DNA of 64,000 bases from Turneriella parva DSM 21527. GTDB lineage: Bacteria > Spirochaetota > Leptospiria > Turneriellales > Turneriellaceae. A model generated the notes under the pieces. The model ran no database searches and had not been told where the DNA came from. It saw only the letters and a list, made by a program, of their open reading frames with translations. The position numbers and the translations under genes are program-made. The stretch covers positions 3,472,001 through 3,536,000 of the forward strand of contig NC_018020.1 of the NCBI RefSeq assembly GCF_000266885.1, given 5' to 3'. The number at the start of each line of letters is the position of its first letter. Within the stretch, counting starts at the first letter, position 1. Below are positions 18,614 through 28,015 of this stretch, one piece after another.

Positions 18614-19150
18614 ATGAAAAAGCACACCAAAGCTGCCCTTGTAATACTTGGATTTAATGTCATGGCGAATATTATGAGTATTGACAAAACAGAAAAAGGC
18701 ATAATTGGCCGTACAACAGAGAACGGCCGCCCTGTTATTTGGAAGTTCATCAATGAGATACCTAACGATGCGAAGCGCCGTAAACTGCCCTGGTTAACGG
18801 TCATCTCTTGGAAATATGACGGGGATTCAAACAATGGCATGCCCTCAAAAGATGTTAACGACCAAATGATCAGACTTGAAGAGACAATTGAACAAAGGTT
18901 AGAAAAAAAAGGCTTCTGCGAGCATGCCAATAGCAGGACAGGTAATAACCTGAAAGAGTTCGTTTACTACATTGCCAATCGTGAACAGTTCATGGCTCGG
19001 TTTAATGAAGCTTTAACCGAGCATCCCGCATACCCCATAGAAATCAATTTTTATGAAGATCCCGAATGGAAAGAATTTGCAAGCCTGATCAATGACTTTG
19101 GCGGTGCCCAAAACCTGAAAAAAGGACAAAAGAGCAAGAGCAAGAACTGA
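18614..19150 (+). CDS. DUF695 domain protein
   Basis: Single gene of C19, 178 aa from this start. Residues ~25-170 (ENGRPVIWKFINEIP, LPWLTVISWKYDG, FVYYIANREQFMARFNEAL, YPIEINFYEDPEWKEFA) match the DUF695 pattern of N-terminal WKFIN and C-terminal FYEDPEW. MKKHTKAALVILGFNVMA could be a signal or anchor; ATG 18662 would give the bare domain. ATG 18527 is also in frame. Function of the family is unknown. The tail is lysine-rich (KKGQKSKSKN). Confidence 0.75.
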   Translation: MKKHTKAALVILGFNVMANIMSIDKTEKGIIGRTTENGRPVIWKFINEIPNDAKRRKLPWLTVISWKYDGDSNNGMPSKDVNDQMIRLEETIEQRLEKKGFCEHANSRTGNNLKEFVYYIANREQFMARFNEALTEHPAYPIEINFYEDPEWKEFASLINDFGGAQNLKKGQKSKSKN

Positions 19151-19191
19151 GCCCAAGATGCGCGAACGAACATCTTCTGTGCGACCACGAC

Positions 19192-19387
19192 GCCCAACAA
19201 GTTTTACCTGCTGCGCTCGCTGCGGTGCCGTTGCTCCTCGCGTGCTCGGCCACTCCGCGCCAAAGATGCCCTACGCCCGCCGGCCAATGGGCCTGCATTG
19301 GCGGGCTCGGGCAGGCGCTCCGGGCACATTTTTGCTTGTGACGAAGACGCCACAAGCAAAAACGTCAAGGTAAAACCAACGTTAGCC
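19192..19387 (+). repeat. attC site closing C19 (family C)
   Basis: 196 bp. R'' GCCCAAC, R' GTTAGCC. C19 ends: start GTTGGGCGTCATGGTCG, end CGACCACGACGCCCAAC. Confidence 0.88.
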
Positions 19388-19411
19388 GCCATGCGCCCAA
19401 AATAATTTTTT

Positions 19412-20368
19412 ATGAATAATTCACCCAAGCCACGTAAATTTCCAACTCTATCCATTACAGATATAAATTCCACCGTGGCCGACGAACGAGACATTTACTT
19501 TAACATAGCCGACTTTGTTACTTGGGCACAAGGTGATTTTCCAGAAAATTGCAGCTGTGATTTTCACGATGAGTCTGGCTTTGATACCTATCTATTTCAT
19601 GAACTCAATATCTCAAGGGGTCTGGCAGAAGAACTTAGGTTTGAATTCATATGCCAGTATCCGAACAAATATTGGGAAGGGAAATGGGGTCTTTCTACAT
19701 ACTTATCAACCTTTGCCGATCAAGTGGGCTTTTCACCGCGTTTTGAGTTAGGCGAGCTTGATTTAGAAGATGACTGGAAAAAATTAACTGTTATAGCAGA
19801 ATACAAATTTCCGGGTAAAATAGAAGAAGCCCTAGGTGACCTCGTAGATGAGCTAAAAAGGTTAGAGCAGCAGACTCAAATTGCTTTGTCAGGACTTTCC
19901 TGGCTCCCTGAGTTCGAAAAGAATGAGCGACGATTCTGTACGGATCTGCTGCACCCGCTCTTACGCAGAATGGGCTTTTTGTCCGTCCGATACAGACAAG
20001 GGGCGATGGAGTATGGAAAGGACTTTACCTTCTCCGAACTCACTCAATTTGGAGAATTCAGACACTTTGGTCTTCAAGCAAAAGCTGGAAACGTAAGCGG
20101 TGAAGTTAATTCACAGATTGATGAATTGATCGGTCAGATAGATGATGCATTTAGCATGCCATATACTGAACTAGGTTCAAAAGATGACCGGTATATTTCC
20201 GTTTTCATAATTGCCATAAGCGGCGCCTTCACTCATAATGCGAAAGAGAAAATTGCGCAAAAAATTTCTAAAACGAGATATGGGTCTGTACTGTTTCTTG
20301 ATCGCGACAAGATCTTAGAACTCATAGAGAAGTACTGGATAAAACACGAAGGGCGCACAGGCGGCTAA
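19412..20368 (+). CDS. Restriction-endonuclease-like (PD-(D/E)XK-like) protein
   Basis: Single gene of C20, 318 aa. Residues ~165-240 (FCTDLLHPLLRRMGF, YGKDFTFSEL, HFGLQAKAG) fit a nuclease core with D followed by QxK. A ~150-residue N-domain and a C-terminal FLDRDKILELIEKY helix as in some type IV/Mrr-like enzymes complete it. The active-site spacing is not canonical, so catalysis is inferred. The TAA stop lies inside R'' (GGCTAAC). Confidence 0.6.
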   Translation: MNNSPKPRKFPTLSITDINSTVADERDIYFNIADFVTWAQGDFPENCSCDFHDESGFDTYLFHELNISRGLAEELRFEFICQYPNKYWEGKWGLSTYLSTFADQVGFSPRFELGELDLEDDWKKLTVIAEYKFPGKIEEALGDLVDELKRLEQQTQIALSGLSWLPEFEKNERRFCTDLLHPLLRRMGFLSVRYRQGAMEYGKDFTFSELTQFGEFRHFGLQAKAGNVSGEVNSQIDELIGQIDDAFSMPYTELGSKDDRYISVFIIAISGAFTHNAKEKIAQKISKTRYGSVLFLDRDKILELIEKYWIKHEGRTGG

Positions 20369-20586
20369 CAAAATTTACCCGCTGCGCTCGCTGCGGTGCC
20401 GTGGCTCCTCGCGTGCTCGGGTCTGCGCGACAAAGATCGCGGACGGCGCGCAAGCGGGACGCTTGCTTTTGCGCGCCGCCGCGAGCCGCTCCGACCACAT
20501 TGATGGTGCTTAATATGCGGCTTTTCAAATAAGCCCGGTTTTATTGTGTGGCGCACCATCAACGTCGGGTAAATTCCACGTTCTAT
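20363..20586 (+). repeat. attC site closing C20 (hybrid)
   Basis: 224 bp. R'' GGCTAAC, R' GTTCTAT. The outer arm and right end resemble family A (GTGTGGCGCACCATC), the left-centre resembles D/I (GGACGGCGCGCAAGC): a chimaeric site. Confidence 0.82.
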
Positions 20587-21155
20587 GTCATTGCCTAGCG
20601 TCGCGAAGAGGTAGAAAAGCCGAAGAGCACCTCGTCATTGTGAGCTCCTTCCAAGCTTCAGGGCGGGTTGTGTAACGTATACTATAGATGAAGATCGCGA
20701 CGCTCCGCGATCGCTGCAAGAGTTTTACCCAGGCGTATTCGCAAAACCCGCGAAGAGTTGTCGGCGCGATGGATCAGACTTCGTCTTGCGCTGCGTTCGC
20801 GAGCCCACGTTCATTCGTACGCGGCGGAATTTACTGGAAGCTCGCGAACTCCGCTTTCATTAAACCTCAAGCGCTCGTCTGGTAAAGTGCGGGTTTTGCG
20901 AACACGCCACAGCCCTGCCCCCAAGCGACCGCTTGACGGCAACGACATAGAACAAATTTTACGCGCTGCGCCGCGACCACTGCGTTGGGTCGCGTGCTCG
21001 GCCCTGCGCGCCAAAGATGCCTTCGTCGCACAAGCGGGACGCTTGTTTCGTGCTCCTCAGGCAGGCGCTCCGGGCACATGCGCTTCGCGTAAAACGCAAT
21101 GGTTGAAATACAAAACACTTTACACCCGCAGGCGCACGTCAGCGTAAAATCAACG
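20581..21155 (+). repeat. Type F cassette, copy 3 (C21)
   Basis: 575 bp, attC 20947-21161 (family F). Divergent copy with a one-base loss in ggcggaatttactg. Confidence 0.85.
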
Positions 21156-21192
21156 TTGTCTGCCATTTCAGCGCCAAGATTTATATATTCAT

Positions 21193-21221
21193 TTGACACC
21201 ATGGTGAAAAATGAATACATT
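21193..21221 (+). promoter_or_regulatory. Promoter of the HigBA cassette
   Basis: TTGACA, 17-base spacer, TACATT. The predicted start site falls at the GTG of the toxin gene, implying a nearly leaderless transcript. Confidence 0.6.
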
Positions 21222-21226
21222 GTATC

Positions 21227-21508
21227 GTGATTCTGTCTTTCGCTGATTCGGAGGCTGAGAAGATTTGGTCCGGACAAACTTCAAAGAAATTACCTCAAGA
21301 GATTCAGGTTAAGGCAAGAATGAAGCTGAGAATGTTGGATGCTGCTGTCAAAGTTGAAGATTTGAGGGTGCCACCAGCCAACAGGTTGCACAAGTTAGAA
21401 GGTGATCGCGCGGGACAGTATAGTATTAGCATAAATATGCAATACCGGATCTGCTTTAAATGGAATGAAGGTAACGCGCAAGATGTTGAGATCGTCGATT
21501 ATCACTAG
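21227..21508 (+). CDS. higB: HigB family toxin
   Basis: First gene of C22, 93 aa. MILSFADSEAEKIWSGQ, AARMKLRMLD-like helix, LEGDRAGQYSISINMQYRICF and VEIVDYH follow HigB/RelE-fold mRNA interferases that cut mRNA on the ribosome. The start is GTG, fixed by the conserved MI-SF beginning. The antitoxin follows 9 bases downstream, the usual toxin-first HigBA order. Confidence 0.9.
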   Translation: MILSFADSEAEKIWSGQTSKKLPQEIQVKARMKLRMLDAAVKVEDLRVPPANRLHKLEGDRAGQYSISINMQYRICFKWNEGNAQDVEIVDYH

Positions 21509-21517
21509 GAGGCCATC

Positions 21518-21835
21518 ATGAGAAAAAATTTGCCAAATATACATCCCGGCGATATTCTGCATGAAGAATTTATGCAGCCACTTAACGTGACAGGATACCG
21601 GTTGGCCAAAGATACAGGTCTTGATCCCAAGAGAATCAGCGATATTATCCATAAGAAACGGGGCATTACTGCTGATACGGCACTTCGGCTATCCAGATTT
21701 TTTGGAACAACAGCCCAATTTTGGCTGAATTTACAAAATTCATTCGATCTGGAAGAAAAGGAAAAAGAGTTGCGTCGCGTATTAACTCGAATTCATAAAT
21801 ATTCAGAAGAAGCCGTGGCTTCCGTGGGGCGCTGA
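21518..21835 (+). CDS. higA: HigA family antitoxin
   Basis: Second gene of C22, 105 aa. IHPGDILHEEFMQPLNVTGYR, LGLDPKRISDII-type helix-turn-helix and ALRLSRFFGTTAQFWLNLQ are the HigA/VapI signature. It binds HigB and represses the operon. AGGAGG lies 5 bases before the ATG, stronger than the toxin's start, which favours antitoxin excess. Confidence 0.92.
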   Translation: MRKNLPNIHPGDILHEEFMQPLNVTGYRLAKDTGLDPKRISDIIHKKRGITADTALRLSRFFGTTAQFWLNLQNSFDLEEKEKELRRVLTRIHKYSEEAVASVGR

Positions 21836-21841
21836 AACGGC

Positions 21842-22056
21842 AGACAACAAAATTTACCTGCTGCGCTCCCTGCGGTGCCGTGGCTCCTCGGGTGCTCGGC
21901 CCTGCGCGCCAAAGATGCCTTCGTCGCACAAGCGGGACGCTTGTTTTTGTGCTCCTCAGGCAGGCGCTTCGGGCACATTTGGTGACGCAAAATGGCTTTA
22001 CAGATTGAAATAATGACACAAGCGTCACCAAACGTCAGGTAAATTCAACGTTCTAT
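21842..22056 (+). repeat. attC site closing C22 (family G)
   Basis: 215 bp. R'' AGACAAC, R' GTTCTAT. C22 ends: start GTTGTCTGCCATTTCAGCGC, end GCGCTGAAACGGCAGACAAC. Confidence 0.88.
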
Positions 22057-22627
22057 GTCATTGCCTAGCGTCGCGAAGAGATAGAAAGGCCGAAGAGCGC
22101 CTCGTCATTGCAAGCTCCTTCCAGGATTCAACGCGGGTTGTGTAACGAATGCTACAGATGAAGATCGCGACGCTCCGCGATCGCTGCAAGAGTTTTACCC
22201 AGGCGTATTCGCAAAACCCGCGAAGAGTTGTCGGCGCGATGGATCAGGTTTCGTCTCGCGCTACGTTCGCGAGCCTTCATTCATTCGTACGCGGCGGGAA
22301 TTACTGGGAGCTCGCGAACTCCGCTTTCATTTAACCTCGGGCGCCTCGACAGGCAAAGTGCGGGTTTTGCGAACACGCCACAGCCCTGCTCCCAAGCGAC
22401 CGCTTGACGGCAACGACATAGAACAAATTTTACGCGCTGCGCCGCGACCACTCCGTTGGGTCGCGTGCTCGGCCCTGCGCGCCAAAGATGCCTTCGTCGC
22501 ACAAACGGGACGTTTGTTTGGTGCTCCTCAGGCAGGCGCTCCGGGCACATGCGCTTCGCGTAAAACGCAATGGTTGAAAAGACAAAACACTTTACACCCG
22601 CAGGCGCACGTCAGCGTAAAATCAACG
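22051..22627 (+). repeat. Type F cassette, copy 4 (C23)
   Basis: 577 bp, attC 22418-22633 (family F). By eye identical to copy 2. Confidence 0.85.
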
Positions 22628-22656
22628 TTGTCTGAAATAATTGTGCCTTTGTTCTC

Positions 22657-22675
22657 CGCCGACCTCGTGTCGGCG
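22657..22675 (+). repeat. TCC-type hairpin 6
   Basis: CGCCGAC-ctcgt-GTCGGCG at the start of C24. The loop deviates (TCG). Confidence 0.6.
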
Positions 22676-22736
22676 CACGGACTCCGCATTGCAGCACTGT
22701 GCATTCCCGAACTTTAATGATACTGAGAATCGACCA

Positions 22737-23114
22737 CTATGGAACAAACTCTCCGCGTCGGAAACGGTGACGAAGCATAATTTTTATGATCATATCTCTT
22801 TGCTCAAAATAAGCTCGGAAACACGCGATCAGTGAAATTATCGCCGCTAAGCCAAAAAGCCAGTTACCCCGTGGCGAGTTTAGGGCTAGATCTGTAAAAA
22901 ACACTAGTCCAGCTACCGACGTCAGCACAACAAATTCGGTTAATACAAAAACTACCCAAAAAATGGAATTCTTAACGTGTAAAAACAGTAATGGTTCCAA
23001 ACGCCTGACCATCAAGCCATATTTATCAGGTTTTATTCGCCCATTGTATCTTAGCAACAGCCGATGATAAATTCGACGCATCGATCGACTAAATTTAAGG
23101 CGCTTCTGATTCAT
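22737..23114 (-). CDS. Two-helix membrane protein (copy a)
   Basis: Single gene of C24, 125 aa, on the minus strand. A basic N-terminal ~45 residues (RLKFSRSMRRIYHRLLLRY) precede two membrane helices (about 49-72 and 82-98), and the C-terminal tail is basic again (IKIMLRHRFRRGEF). No family recognised. Being antisense to the array it needs its own promoter. Confidence 0.7.
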   Translation of the reverse strand: MNQKRLKFSRSMRRIYHRLLLRYNGRIKPDKYGLMVRRLEPLLFLHVKNSIFWVVFVLTEFVVLTSVAGLVFFTDLALNSPRGNWLFGLAAIISLIACFRAYFEQRDMIIKIMLRHRFRRGEFVP

Positions 23115-23233
23115 TTTGAGTTACCACGTAAATGGCAAATACTTGTTAGCACTTAGGCTTAGGCATTACGGCTGTAAAGCCAGATTCCGAGAAGCTTAGA
23201 AGGATTAGTTATGCGTACTGAACCCAAGTATTC

Positions 23234-23254
23234 GCGCGGTCATCCTAACCGCGC
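23234..23254 (+). repeat. TCC-loop hairpin 7
   Basis: GCGCGGT-catccta-ACCGCGC at the end of C24. Confidence 0.65.
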
Positions 23255-23273
23255 TCACAGGCACAATTACTTC

Positions 23274-23498
23274 AGACAACAAGATTTACCTGCTGCGCTC
23301 GCTGCGGTGCCGTAGCTCCTCGCGTGCTCGGCCTCCGGTGGCCTGAAATGCGTTGACGCCCGCGCTCTGTCGAGCTTTATTGGCGGGCGCAACGCAGCCA
23401 CCTGCGGCACATCGATGGCGCGCCAAGAGCGGCTTCTCTAAGAAGACTGCATTTATTGTGCGGCGCACCATCGACGTCAGGTAAATCCAACGTTGTCG
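23274..23498 (+). repeat. attC site closing C24 (family A)
   Basis: 225 bp. R'' AGACAAC, R' GTTGTCG. C24 ends: start ...GAAATAATTGTGCC, end GGCACAATTACTTC... Confidence 0.88.
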
Positions 23499-23555
23499 GC
23501 CATAGCAAGATGACAAAACGATCGAGGCCATTATATACTTCAGGGAGAAGACTTA

Positions 23556-23939
23556 ATGAAGAGTAGGACAAGTCTATTTCTGCTCCAAGGACTTTTTTTT
23601 GTGAATTATTGCAAGGGTGTTAACTCCGTAAGGGACGGGATGAGAACATCAGAACGCTGCGCATACAATCATGATCAAGCCGCCTGTCTAGGTGGCCAGG
23701 TTCGAGTTTTGCAAAGGACGGCGACAGTAATCCAAATAGCCGTTAAGGCCGAAGATAAAGAGAATGCTCCGCAAATTGCTAAGGAATTTCTTTCCGCAAA
23801 CAAAGAAGTTTATACCCCCATCACTCTTGAGGCGTGCAAACAAATATTCGGCGAGAGTATCAACTTTAAAGATCTAAATGCGGACTATTCTGGCAGAGGA
23901 TACTGGGAATGTCGTTTTACCGCCAAATTAAGCAAATAG
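23556..23939 (+). CDS. Small exported Cys-containing protein
   Basis: Single gene of C25, 127 aa. MKSRTSLFLLQGLFFVNYC looks like a lipoprotein signal ending at Cys19. The mature part has three further Cys (RCAY, AACLGG, EACKQ, WECRF) and may fold with disulfides in the periplasm. GGGAGAAG precedes ATG. No family recognised. Confidence 0.68.
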   Translation: MKSRTSLFLLQGLFFVNYCKGVNSVRDGMRTSERCAYNHDQAACLGGQVRVLQRTATVIQIAVKAEDKENAPQIAKEFLSANKEVYTPITLEACKQIFGESINFKDLNADYSGRGYWECRFTAKLSK

Positions 23940-23981
23940 CCGATTTTCTCTTAAGACGGCGGGGTTACAACTTGCTACGGC

Positions 23982-24197
23982 CGACAACAAAATTTACCTG
24001 CTGCGCTCGCTGCGGTGCCGTGGCTCCTCGCGTGCTCGGCCCTACGCGCCAGAAGATCGCGGACAAAGCACAAGCGGGACGCTTGTTTTGTGCTTTGCCG
24101 CGAGGCGCTTCGGGCACAATTGGTGACGCGAAATGGCCTTACAGATTGAATTAATGACACTTGCGTCACCAATCGTCAGGTAAATTCCACGTTCTAT
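23982..24197 (+). repeat. attC site closing C25 (family G)
   Basis: 216 bp. R'' CGACAAC, R' GTTCTAT. C25 ends: start GTTGTCGGCCATAGCAAG, end CTTGCTACGGCCGACAAC. Confidence 0.88.
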
Positions 24198-24766
24198 GTC
24201 ATTGCCTAGCGTCGCGAAGAGATGAAAAAGCCGAAGAGCGCCTCTTCATTGTAAGCTCCCTCCAGGCTTCAACGCTGGTAGTGTAACGGACGCTACAGAT
24301 GAAGATCGCGACGCTCCGCGATCGCTGCAAGAGTTTTACCCAGGCGCATTCGCAAAACCCGCTAAGAGTTGTCGGCGCGATGGATCAGATTTCGTCTTGC
24401 GCTGCGTTCGCGAGCCTTCGTTCATTCGTACGCGGCGGAAATTACCGAGAGCTCGCGAACTCCGCTTTGATTCAACCTCAGGCGCCTCGTCAGGTAAAGT
24501 GCGGGTTTTGCGAACACGCCACAGCCCTACCCTAAGCGACCGCTTGACGGCAACGACATAGAACAAATTTTACGCGCTGCGCCGCGACCACTGCGTTGGG
24601 TCGCGTGCTCGGCCCTGCGCGCCAAAGATGCCTTCGTCGCACAAACGGGACGTTTGTTTGGTGCTCCTCAGGCAGGCGCTCCGGGCACATGCGCTTCGCG
24701 TAAAACGCAATGGTTGAAATGCAAAACACTTTACACCCGCAGGCGCACGTCAGCGTAAAATCAACG
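24192..24766 (+). repeat. Type F cassette, copy 5 (C26)
   Basis: 575 bp, attC 24558-24772 (family F). Same subgroup as copies 1, 7, 11. Confidence 0.85.
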
Positions 24767-24794
24767 TTCTCTGACATGGTTGCACATGTTTTCT

Positions 24795-24814
24795 CGCCGC
24801 CCTCCATGGCGGCG
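24795..24814 (+). repeat. TCC-loop hairpin 8
   Basis: CGCCGCC-ctccat-GGCGGCG at the start of C27. Bottom-strand loop ATGGAG. Confidence 0.7.
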
Positions 24815-24857
24815 CATACCTAGTGACTGAATGTTTTAAACTTTTGATGCGGTATTT

Positions 24858-25517
24858 ATGATGAAATTACCAATAGCAGTCTTTCTCGTGGGCGCGATTT
24901 CGGCCGTTGCAACCGAAGAAATCATCAAAGCCGTTGAATCCGGCAATTCGACCGAAGTGAAGAGAATTTTGGCTTTAAAAGTAAGCCCAAACATACTCGG
25001 TACGACAGAAAACTTCCCGACTCCCGCTCCTTTATTGTCTATCGCCGCTTTTAATGGAGATTCAGCAATAGTAGAGTTGCTCTTGGCTGCAGGGGCTGAC
25101 ATTAATAAATCCTCTGAAAGCGGCGAAAACGCCGTTTTCTGGCCGGCAACTCTTGGCCATACGGGCACAGTGAAGATACTGATTAAAAAAGGAATTAACG
25201 TAAATACAACAATCAGAATAAATGATATTTCGGCTCTGCATAGTTCTTCCGGAGAGGGACATGCCGAAATCGTAAAGATGCTAGTTAAGGCAGGAGCCGA
25301 ACTAGATGGACAAGATGCAACAGGGAAAACAGCCTTAATGGCTGCTGCAATCGGCTGTCGAAAAAGTGTTGTTGAAATTCTAATTTCTGCCAAGGCAGAC
25401 CTTAATATTCAGAGCAAAATGAAAGGCACAGCACTAACAATGGCAAGAGATTATTGTAAGAATAAACAGATAGGCTCTGAAATAGTCAATTTGCTGAAAA
25501 CTGCTGGAGCACGTTAA
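24858..25517 (+). CDS. Exported ankyrin-repeat protein
   Basis: Single gene of C27, 219 aa. Signal peptide about residues 1-19 (LPIAVFLVGAISAVA). Five to six ankyrin repeats follow, each ~33 residues, e.g. PLLSIAAFNGDSAIVELLLAA with GADIN, TGTVKILIKKGINVN, GHAEIVKMLVKAGAELD, TALMAAAIGCRKSVVEILI. Ankyrin repeats mediate protein-protein contacts; the partner is unknown. Confidence 0.85.
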   Translation: MMKLPIAVFLVGAISAVATEEIIKAVESGNSTEVKRILALKVSPNILGTTENFPTPAPLLSIAAFNGDSAIVELLLAAGADINKSSESGENAVFWPATLGHTGTVKILIKKGINVNTTIRINDISALHSSSGEGHAEIVKMLVKAGAELDGQDATGKTALMAAAIGCRKSVVEILISAKADLNIQSKMKGTALTMARDYCKNKQIGSEIVNLLKTAGAR

Positions 25518-25536
25518 ACCTTATCTCAACCTAATC

Positions 25537-25557
25537 GCCCAGCCCTCCTGGCTGGGC
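25537..25557 (+). repeat. TCC-loop hairpin 9
   Basis: GCCCAGCC-ctcct-GGCTGGGC, 19 bases after the ankyrin gene. Confidence 0.7.
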
Positions 25558-25576
25558 TCTCATGTGCAACCACGTC

Positions 25577-25793
25577 AGAGAACAAATTTTACGCGCTGCG
25601 CCGCTGCGGTGCCGTAGCTCCTCGCGTGCTCGGGTCTTCGCGGCAAAGATCGCGGACGACGCGCACACCGGGAGGTGTGTTTTCGCGCGTCGCCGCGAGC
25701 CGCTACGACCACATTTTTTGACGCAAATCGGCTTTACAAATTGAATAAATGACCCAAGCGTCAAAAAACGTCAGCGTAAAATTCACGTTGCCC
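25577..25793 (+). repeat. attC site closing C27 (family D)
   Basis: 217 bp. R'' AGAGAAC, R' GTTGCCC. C27 ends: start GTTCTCTGACATGGTTGCAC, end GTGCAACCACGTCAGAGAAC. Confidence 0.88.
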
Positions 25794-26245
25794 GCCATGC
25801 CTATGCGTGGCCGAAAAATAGAAGAGTTACTGTGTGCAGTCGAGCTTGCGGCTTGCTATTTGGGTGAAGATTAGAGTTTGGCGACTGGCGCAAGCACGAC
25901 TGCTCGGTTGGCGCTCCTGGCTTCGAGGTTTGTGGGCGTCAGAAATCCTACTATTTGTTCGAATTCGGTATTGCGGCTTCGCAGGCCACGCATCGCGAGC
26001 TTGAGAGCGATTGGCCCCTGCCCGTTCGATGCGACGTCGCGCTCGCGAGTCGGCACGGCGGGCAACAGATTTTACAAGCTGCGCCGCCATTCGCTACGCG
26101 AAAGGCGTGCTCGGTCTCGGCGACGAAGATGCGTCGACGCCCGCGCTCTGTCGAGCTTCATTGGCGGGCGCGCCGCAGTCGCCTTCGACACAATTTGGGT
26201 TGCGCCGAAGACGGCACACCCCAAATCGTCTTGTAAAATCAAACG
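25788..26245 (+). repeat. Type E cassette, copy 4 (C28)
   Basis: 458 bp, attC 26060-26251. Subtype I, GAAGAGTTACTG variant near its start. Confidence 0.85.
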
Positions 26246-26279
26246 TTGTCTGACATGTGGGCATAAAAGTTTTTTTGTC

Positions 26280-26708
26280 ATGAAAAAGACATTCTTTATC
26301 AAGCCTCCAGTACTTTGGTCATTACCGTTGGTTTTGCAGGGAATACTTTTCTTTTCATACCTGCCGAGCACAAGCCTACTTGCTAGAATACCAGATAGCA
26401 CACTGGAATATTTCGAGTGGTTACCTGGTGTTTTTCTGATCGTAGCTTTCGTGTTTTTGATCGGCTTTTCTCTTGTAGCAGGCTTAATATTGAGTACCGA
26501 TAATCCGAGCTTCTTTTCTGTTCTTCTCACTGTTCTCGTTTGTTCTTTAGCTTGGGTTATCTTGGTAAATCTCTTTTATTCCAAATACCCTCGTCAGAGC
26601 GATGCTTGCCCGCAGGAATCCAAATTACTATGGCATCATCTAATATTTTGGAGTTTAATAAATATTTGTCTCACTATATGGCTATGGAAAGGAACACTTG
26701 ATTTATAA
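26280..26708 (+). CDS. Four-helix membrane protein
   Basis: Single gene of C29, 142 aa. Hydrophobic segments lie at about residues 10-30, 50-72, 79-98 and 118-135, with the SKYPRQSDACPQESK loop between the last two. No family recognised. The frame is open upstream through the attC, but ATG 26280 is the first plausible start after the crossover. Confidence 0.7.
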   Translation: MKKTFFIKPPVLWSLPLVLQGILFFSYLPSTSLLARIPDSTLEYFEWLPGVFLIVAFVFLIGFSLVAGLILSTDNPSFFSVLLTVLVCSLAWVILVNLFYSKYPRQSDACPQESKLLWHHLIFWSLINICLTIWLWKGTLDL

Positions 26709-26741
26709 TGCTTATGATTTGGCAGCCGATGCCCACACGTC

Positions 26742-26957
26742 AGACAACAAAATTTACCTGCTGCGCTCCCTGCGGTGCCGTAGCTCCTCGGGTGCTCGGC
26801 CCTACGCGCCCAAGATGCCCTGCGCCCGGCCAAGCGGGAGCTTGGTTTTGCCGGGCTCGGGCAGGCGCTACGGGCACATTTTTCGACGGGAAATGGCTTT
26901 ACAGTTTGAAATAATGACACAACCGTCGAAAAACGTCAGGTAAATTCAACGTTGCCC
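26742..26957 (+). repeat. attC site closing C29 (family G)
   Basis: 216 bp. R'' AGACAAC, R' GTTGCCC. C29 ends: start GTTGTCTGACATGTGGGCA, end TGCCCACACGTCAGACAAC. Confidence 0.88.
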
Positions 26958-27409
26958 GCCATGCCTATGCGTGGCCGAAAAATAGAAGAAGCACTGTGTG
27001 CAGTCGAGCTTGCGGCTTGCTATTTGGGTGAAGATTAGAGTTTGGCGACTGGCGCAAGCACGACTGCTCGGTGGGCGCTCCTGGTATCGAGGTTCGTGAG
27101 CGTCAGAAATCCTACTATTTGTTCGAATTCGGTATTGCGGCTTCGCAGGCCACGCATCGCGAGCTTGGGAGCGATTGGCCCCTGCCCGATCGAGGCTCTG
27201 TAGCGCTCGCTAGCCGGCACGGCGGGCAACAGATTTTACAAGCTGCGCCGCCATTCGCTACGCGAAAGGCGTGCTCGGTCTCGGCGACGAAGATGCGTCG
27301 ACACCCGCGCTCTGTCGAGCTTCATTGGCGGGCGCGCCGCAGTCGCCTTCGACACAATTTGGGTTGCGCCGAAGACGGCACACCCCAAATCGTCTTGTAA
27401 AATCAAACG
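26952..27409 (+). repeat. Type E cassette, copy 5 (C30)
   Basis: 458 bp, attC 27224-27415. Subtype II. Confidence 0.85.
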
Positions 27410-27444
27410 TTAGCTGCCATGATTTGACAATTTTTGAAGAAAAA

Positions 27445-27464
27445 TGCGGTCATCCTTGACCGCA
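27445..27464 (+). repeat. TCC-loop hairpin 10
   Basis: TGCGGTC-atcctt-GACCGCA at the start of C31. Bottom-strand loop AAGGAT. Confidence 0.7.
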
Positions 27465-27553
27465 CTATATTTGAAAGGGGAACAATTCTGAAAGCCGCTT
27501 GACCCACTATTTCACATCGATCTAAGGATGTTTTCGCCCGGCGGATAGAACCT

Positions 27554-28015
27554 ATGAAAAAGCAGAGAATCTATTTGGATACGTCAGTTATCGGCGGCTG
27601 CTTTGATAAGGAATTTGAGATCGAATCAAAGATGCTGATTGAGCAAATTCATGCGGGTAAATATATAGCCGTGATTTCAGATACAACCATGAGTGAACTT
27701 AAAGGTGCTCCGCCGTATATTCAGGAAATCATTACGAATATTCCGGTTCCGCAGATTCTTGAAATCTCCGTTAATTCCGAGATTATTGAATTGGCCGCAA
27801 AATATGTCTCTGAAAAGGTGATTCCTGACTGGTGCCAGGCTGATGCACTTCATATTGCCACTGCAACATATTATAATTCTGATTTACTGCTGAGTTGGAA
27901 TTTTAAACACATAGTAAACGTGAACAGGATTATGGGCTATAACAGCGTTAACCTTCGTGAAGGCTATAAGGCCTTAGAGATTCGCAGCCCCAAAGAGGTA
28001 GTCTATGATGAATAA
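27554..28015 (+). CDS. PIN domain ribonuclease (toxin)
   Basis: First gene of C31, 153 aa. RIYLDTSVIGGCFDKE at the N-terminus supplies the first acidic residue, SDTTMSEL the second acidic patch, and DALHIATATYYNSDLLLSWNFKH the closing acidic motif of PIN nucleases. Such VapC-like toxins cut tRNA or rRNA. A small partner gene overlaps its end by 11 bases. Confidence 0.82.
   Translation: MKKQRIYLDTSVIGGCFDKEFEIESKMLIEQIHAGKYIAVISDTTMSELKGAPPYIQEIITNIPVPQILEISVNSEIIELAAKYVSEKVIPDWCQADALHIATATYYNSDLLLSWNFKHIVNVNRIMGYNSVNLREGYKALEIRSPKEVVYDE

Larger units (their letters stand above)
22628..23492 (+). repeat. Duplicated cassette C24 (copy a)
   Basis: 865 bp unit repeated with no difference I can see as C56 at 47584-48448. 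It carries one reverse membrane-protein gene between two TCC-loop hairpins. Confidence 0.88.

Noticed and set aside
25878-26708. Long frame running from a type E cassette into the C29 membrane-protein gene (fusion protein)
   Set aside because: The upstream part lies in repeat and attC sequence; a start codon just after the crossover gives a normal membrane protein. The same applies to the long frames before the C19, C50 and C53 genes.
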